Source: Trichuris trichiura (lineage: Eukaryota; Nematoda; Enoplea; Trichinellida; Trichuridae). From it: a DNA stretch of 64,000 nucleotides. Both the position numbers and the translations under genes were made by a program. The DNA lies in assembly GCA_037903355.1 (NCBI GenBank), contig JBAJFE010000038.1, positions 2,232,001-2,296,000 on the forward strand, in the 5' to 3' direction. Below the pieces are notes generated by a model, which was not told the origin of the DNA, made no database searches, and was given only the letters and a program-made list of their open reading frames with translations. Numbering within the stretch: position 1 is the first letter of the stretch; each line of letters opens with the position of its first letter. Positions 61,001 to 64,000 of this stretch are shown here, in pieces.

Positions 61001-62694
61001 CTGGTCAACATAGGAGGTGGTCAATATATAGGAAGTGGGTATATATAGCTTGGCTAACGTGCGGACAAATCGACTGGCCAAAATTCGGTCAACTTAGGGA
61101 GGTGGTCAACATATAGGAGTAGTCAACTTCGGGGGTTTTACTGTATTTGCCTAGCCTCATGCCACCGGTAAAAGGCTTGTTGTATTAGTATAAATTATTG
61201 GTCTTCATTCCTGTTTTTTCATAAGTTGGTCAGCGCACCGGTTATGTTCATTTAAACAATGCAGATTTTGTTTTTAATAATAAGACTACATTCTCATGCC
61301 CACTACTTTGCTTAGTTTTGTTTTTCCAGAGAGCTTTGGTCACGCGTACGGCCTCATTTAAGGGCATCAGCTCATCCGCTTTAAATTTTGAATTCATTGG
61401 GTTGATGGTAGAACGCTCAGTCTACGGAATTTCAGGAGTAGTAACGCCTCAACTGGAGAAGCAGGTAGGTAGATGTGAACAAATTAATTTGTATTAACAG
61501 ACAGACACCACTACCATTAAGATGTTGTCTAAGCTAATGTGCTAGTATTGAACTATGTTTTTCTTTTTTTTCTATTTTTTTCTTCGTATTTCTTTTTTAG
61601 AAAAAAAACTTTTACAGCTTTTAACCCGTTTTTCATATAACGTTTATTGTTATAAACGCTGCCTACGCAGCTTTCGGGTCCTACCTTGACCCGTCTTCAC
61701 CGTAAAGGGTATCCGCCGTCGGGCCGCTCTTCCTGTTTGAAAGTCCTTCTATCCGTTCAGCTTTGGTCGGGACCGCAACTGTCAGCTCTATCCTGAGCCA
61801 TCGAGCTTTGATCCCGTTTCGTCAGTCAGACGTCAGAGCGAGCTCCCAATTGACCTACCGCGACGGCGACTGAGCAACAATGGAGCGACAACGAGTAAAT
61901 AAAAGATGCAAACCTGTCCGTTTTAAACGAAACGGGTTTTAAATTACATTATTATATTTCTAACAACTTGCGTGCGCTATTCTGTACTTAAGGAAAGATT
62001 GTTTTAAACAGCAAGGCATTTTAATAAATTAGGAAGAGTGAAGGCTTACGCTCTCTACAGACCAGATGTGTTTACGGCTCGGGATAGAGCTGACAGCTGC
62101 GGTCCCCGCCAAAGTTAATCGGGTAGAAGGGCTTGCAAACAGGAAGAGCGGCTTGATGACGGACACATTTCACGCTGAAGACGGGTCAAGGTAGGACTTG
62201 AAAGCTCCGTAAGCAGCGTTTATAACAATAAACGTTATATGAAAAACAGGTTAAAAACCGTAAAAGTTTTTTGTTCAAAGTGTTGAACTGCATCCTGAGA
62301 CAAATTTTTCATGATGACACTTCTAAGTAAATCATGCACAATTTAGCACTGTTTGAACCTTCTTACAGGCTCTCCACGCGTTTGCAATGACGAATAGAGC
62401 TAAAAGGAAAATGTTTAATTAAATACGCAAATCCCATACTTAAGGAGCGAGCCTGTATCAGTACCACTTGGCAAGTGATGTTAAAAGCAAGTGCCGTTGT
62501 GCCGTTTTTCCGTTCGACCAATGCAAACTGTTCAGCAGCAGTCTCTTTTGATACACAGAACTGAATGAATGGTTTTTATTTCAGGCTGAATGAAATCATC
62601 GCGCTGTCAGACAATTTATCAACGATAACTATTTTGCAAGACGTTATCAACCGTGAAGCTAGCAGCCGCGGGTGGAAGTTAGATATCAGCTATG
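58082..62694 (+). CDS. BBS7: Bardet-Biedl syndrome 7 protein, 5' part (continues beyond the window)
   Basis: Subunit of the BBSome, the coat complex that moves membrane proteins in and out of cilia; BBS7 has an N-terminal beta-propeller, a coiled coil, a GAE domain and further C-terminal domains. Exons: 58082-58120, 58245-58373, 58422-58594, 58646-58917, 58968-59046, 59100-59277, 59329-59413, 59464-59557, 59611-59803, 59859-59933, 59985-60352 and 62585-62694. Recognisable blocks: NGVVWCL, FKTFPGPRIDALTLGG, RRGKHFLAFETN, KGDGSLNLLAGRDDGIIEIY, ACTYSG, KFSSLRAEIDGLREEV (coiled coil), AIDLLDVKQNSA, ALIATYRCQANMTRFEM, YVCPRTSPSVCQLRAY, IKALSLHRRT, FCLPGMAEQPP and SDNLSTITILQDVI. The start MNLI and the distance to MRLLP match the human protein exactly. 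Most introns are about 50 bp; the one after 60352 is 2.2 kb and filled with repeats. The C-terminal exons lie past 64,000. The donor at 59277 could equally be 59274. Confidence 0.92.
60957..61143. mobile_element. TA-flanked pogo-like MITE in BBS7 intron
   Basis: 187 bp, TA at 60955-60956 and 61144-61145, inverted ends CAGTAAAACCCCCG / CGGGGGTTTTACTG, interior with repeated GTCAACTTAG/GGTGGTCAACAT motifs. Related to 7528-7859. Confidence 0.88.
61595..62275. repeat. Large palindromic PLE-related element in BBS7 intron
   Basis: About 680 bp. Arms 61,600-61,810 and 62,090-62,275 are inverted copies (AACGTTTATTGTTATAAACGCTGC against GCAGCGTTTATAACAATAAACG, quoted in part; CAGCTCTATCC against GGATAGAGCTG). 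The right arm holds CTGAAGA (62175-62181), stem GGGTC/GGACTT and GAAA (62200-62203). The unique centre of about 280 bp is larger than in other copies, so this may be a longer relative or carry an insertion. Confidence 0.75.
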
Positions 62695-63150
62695 GTAAGC
62701 TCCTTTAGTCAATCTTCATTAGGGTACAGTTACTGACAGTTTTGAGTACTATGGAAAGCTACAGGCAAAATGATTTCTCAGAAACGCTGTAAAGGTTAAC
62801 TTTTTACTGATTATATGCAATAAAACCTGCCTAATCCGAATTCCTCTCTAATCCGAACTCGTGTAAAAGAACAATAGAACGACCGTGTACATTAAAGATA
62901 ATTAGCTTACCAGTGCGAAATGCGCAGTCACTTGGCGGCAACGGCTATAAGGGCAGTAAACAAACTGCCAATGGTCCTTTCGGTATACGTTAACGTAGGC
63001 GCAGGCTAGCCACGGCTCTGCCGAACCAATGTCAACCAATAAGTTGATTGCAGCAAGGTACCTCCAGACCTAGGTTTCCCCAAATAAACGGAATTGTGGA
63101 TCAAAAACTTACTGTTTTTCAGTCATATAAAACTACAATCTGTTTTCAGT

Positions 63151-63341
63151 TAGGTTTCTTTTACGGAATGCTTGTCCCGTTGAAAAATTGATCATTTTAA
63201 TACCGCTAAAGACGGGTCGGGTCGCGTTGACCCGAAAGCTCTGGAAAAACTGAAATTAAAATTTTTCAACGGGACAAGCAGTCCGTAAAAGAAACCTAAC
63301 ATGAAAATCCCCGGTCCCGTACCAAGAAGTTGCATCTACAA
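63151..63341. repeat. PLE-related element, family A, 14-bp target duplication
   Basis: Direct repeats AATCTGTTTTCAGT at 63137-63150 and 63342-63355 bound 191 bp. Outer arms GGTTTCTTTTACGGAATGCT / AGCAGTCCGTAAAAGAAACC are inverted, but the core is present only once and mutated (CTAAAGA for CTGAAGA). It ends with GGTCCCGTACCAAGAAGTT. Confidence 0.88.
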
Positions 63342-63379
63342 AATCTGTTTTCAGTATAAAAATTTCAATATAAAATTTC

Positions 63380-63509
63380 AGAACGAACTAACATTTTTGG
63401 ACCTTTTGGGACCAACTTTGTCCCGTCGTCAGCATTAAAGGCATTACTATCATCGCTAACGACGGGACAAGGTCGATCCTGTGAGTTCTGAAAGTGTTAA
63501 GTTCGTTCT
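63380..63509. repeat. Palindromic element of a third sequence type
   Basis: Arms AGAACGAACTAACATTTTTGG / ...TGTTAAGTTCGTTCT (quoted in part) meet at about 63,445. The left arm, read in reverse, has CTGACGA, C, GGGAC ... GTCCC, AAAA; the right arm has CTAACGA, C, GGGAC. The architecture equals families A and B, but the sequence outside the core differs. Confidence 0.7.
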
Positions 63510-64000
63510 CAATTTTCCTTAATAACGATCATCCATCCGTTGGTAGGGCATTTGCTTTGGCTATTTCAGAAACCAACAACGGGCAAAGACATAAAGCCGT
63601 GAGGAAGAGAACTCCATCTTAAAAACCCATAGACCCGTTAAGAAGCATCCGGCGTTCATCAGGTAGCCCAGTCATTATCCTTAATGTGTACAGTCGTTCT
63701 GTTGTTCTCATCCATGAGTTCGGATTAGGGAAGTATCCGTTTTATGGGGGTCTGAATTAAAGTTTCACTGTACTGACGGTGAATCCCGTTATGAAAATGA
63801 ATTTTCTTAATAGTAGGACCCTTTGACCCATTAAGGACTATGCTCGTCGTAGTAGCCTGACTTCATAAAGTTCATGAAAAAATCACGTTAGAACATTTTT
63901 TCATTATTTACGTCAAAATTACGACGGAGTTTCAGGGATTCACCAAATTCTCTTTATCAGTGTCCATAGTTGTTACGTGGGTGTAGCGTCCACTAAGGGC

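Larger units (their letters stand above)
62818..63770. mobile_element. pogo-like TA element in the last visible BBS7 intron, invaded by two palindromic elements
   Basis: Ends CAATAAAACCTGCCTAATCC and (reverse complement of the right end) CAGTGAAACTTTAATTCAGA; both subterminal regions contain CTAATCCGAAC. TA on the right (63771-63772), TG on the left. No transposase found. It contains the palindromes at 63151-63341 and 63380-63509, which are therefore younger than this element. Confidence 0.65.

Overview
This window is nuclear DNA from a metazoan, almost certainly an invertebrate. Coding exons are joined by very short spliceosomal introns (mostly 38-77 bp, GT...AG, with occasional AAG acceptors), while the space between genes is AT-rich, long and full of transposons. 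The gene set (SepSecS, CNRIP1, ARHGAP11-like RhoGAP, PLD3/4-like, BBS7) is ancestral to animals. Tiny introns with Penelope-like, mariner, pogo/Tigger and hAT elements would suit an enoplean (Dorylaimia-type) nematode, but other short-intron invertebrates are possible and I cannot place it to species.

Host genes all lie on the + strand. 2-2342 is the 3' part of SEPSECS (selenocysteine synthesis). 3073-4018 is a CNRIP1 homologue. 9213-11539 is an eight-exon RhoGAP gene of ARHGAP11 type. 41619-47279 is a nine-exon PLD3/PLD4-like type II membrane protein whose largest intron holds a mariner copy. About 53973-54572 is an I-set Ig domain gene or remnant whose exon is split by a small retroelement. 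58082 to beyond the right edge is BBS7 (cilium, BBSome) through its GAE-domain exons. Exon joins were chosen because they restore family-conserved sequence and keep the phase. These genes have no evident functional link.

Mobile DNA dominates the rest: a decayed Ty3/gypsy pol (13.15-15.7 kb); four hAT-type non-autonomous elements with 8-bp target duplications; a decayed autonomous ZBED/FAM200-type hAT (49.9-52.6 kb) nested inside a pogo/Tigger transposase gene at its first catalytic codon; two dead mariners (43.3 and 55.2 kb); three TA-flanked pogo-like elements; and two truncated GIY-YIG Penelope-like elements (PLEs; 23.7 and 56.7 kb).

The most interesting signal is a set of short palindromic elements (about 190-380 bp, at least a dozen copies, two main sequence families plus a third singleton). 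They share a core laid out as CTGANGA, C, stem-loop, GAAA, resembling a hammerhead ribozyme core with one extra nucleotide. Six insertions or arrays are bounded by 12-14-bp target duplications. One family shares its core and flank with the 3' end of the PLE in the same window. I propose they are non-autonomous, retrozyme-like passengers of the PLE. One interrupts a coding exon, and others sit in BBS7 introns or form a tandem array with a repeated target duplication.
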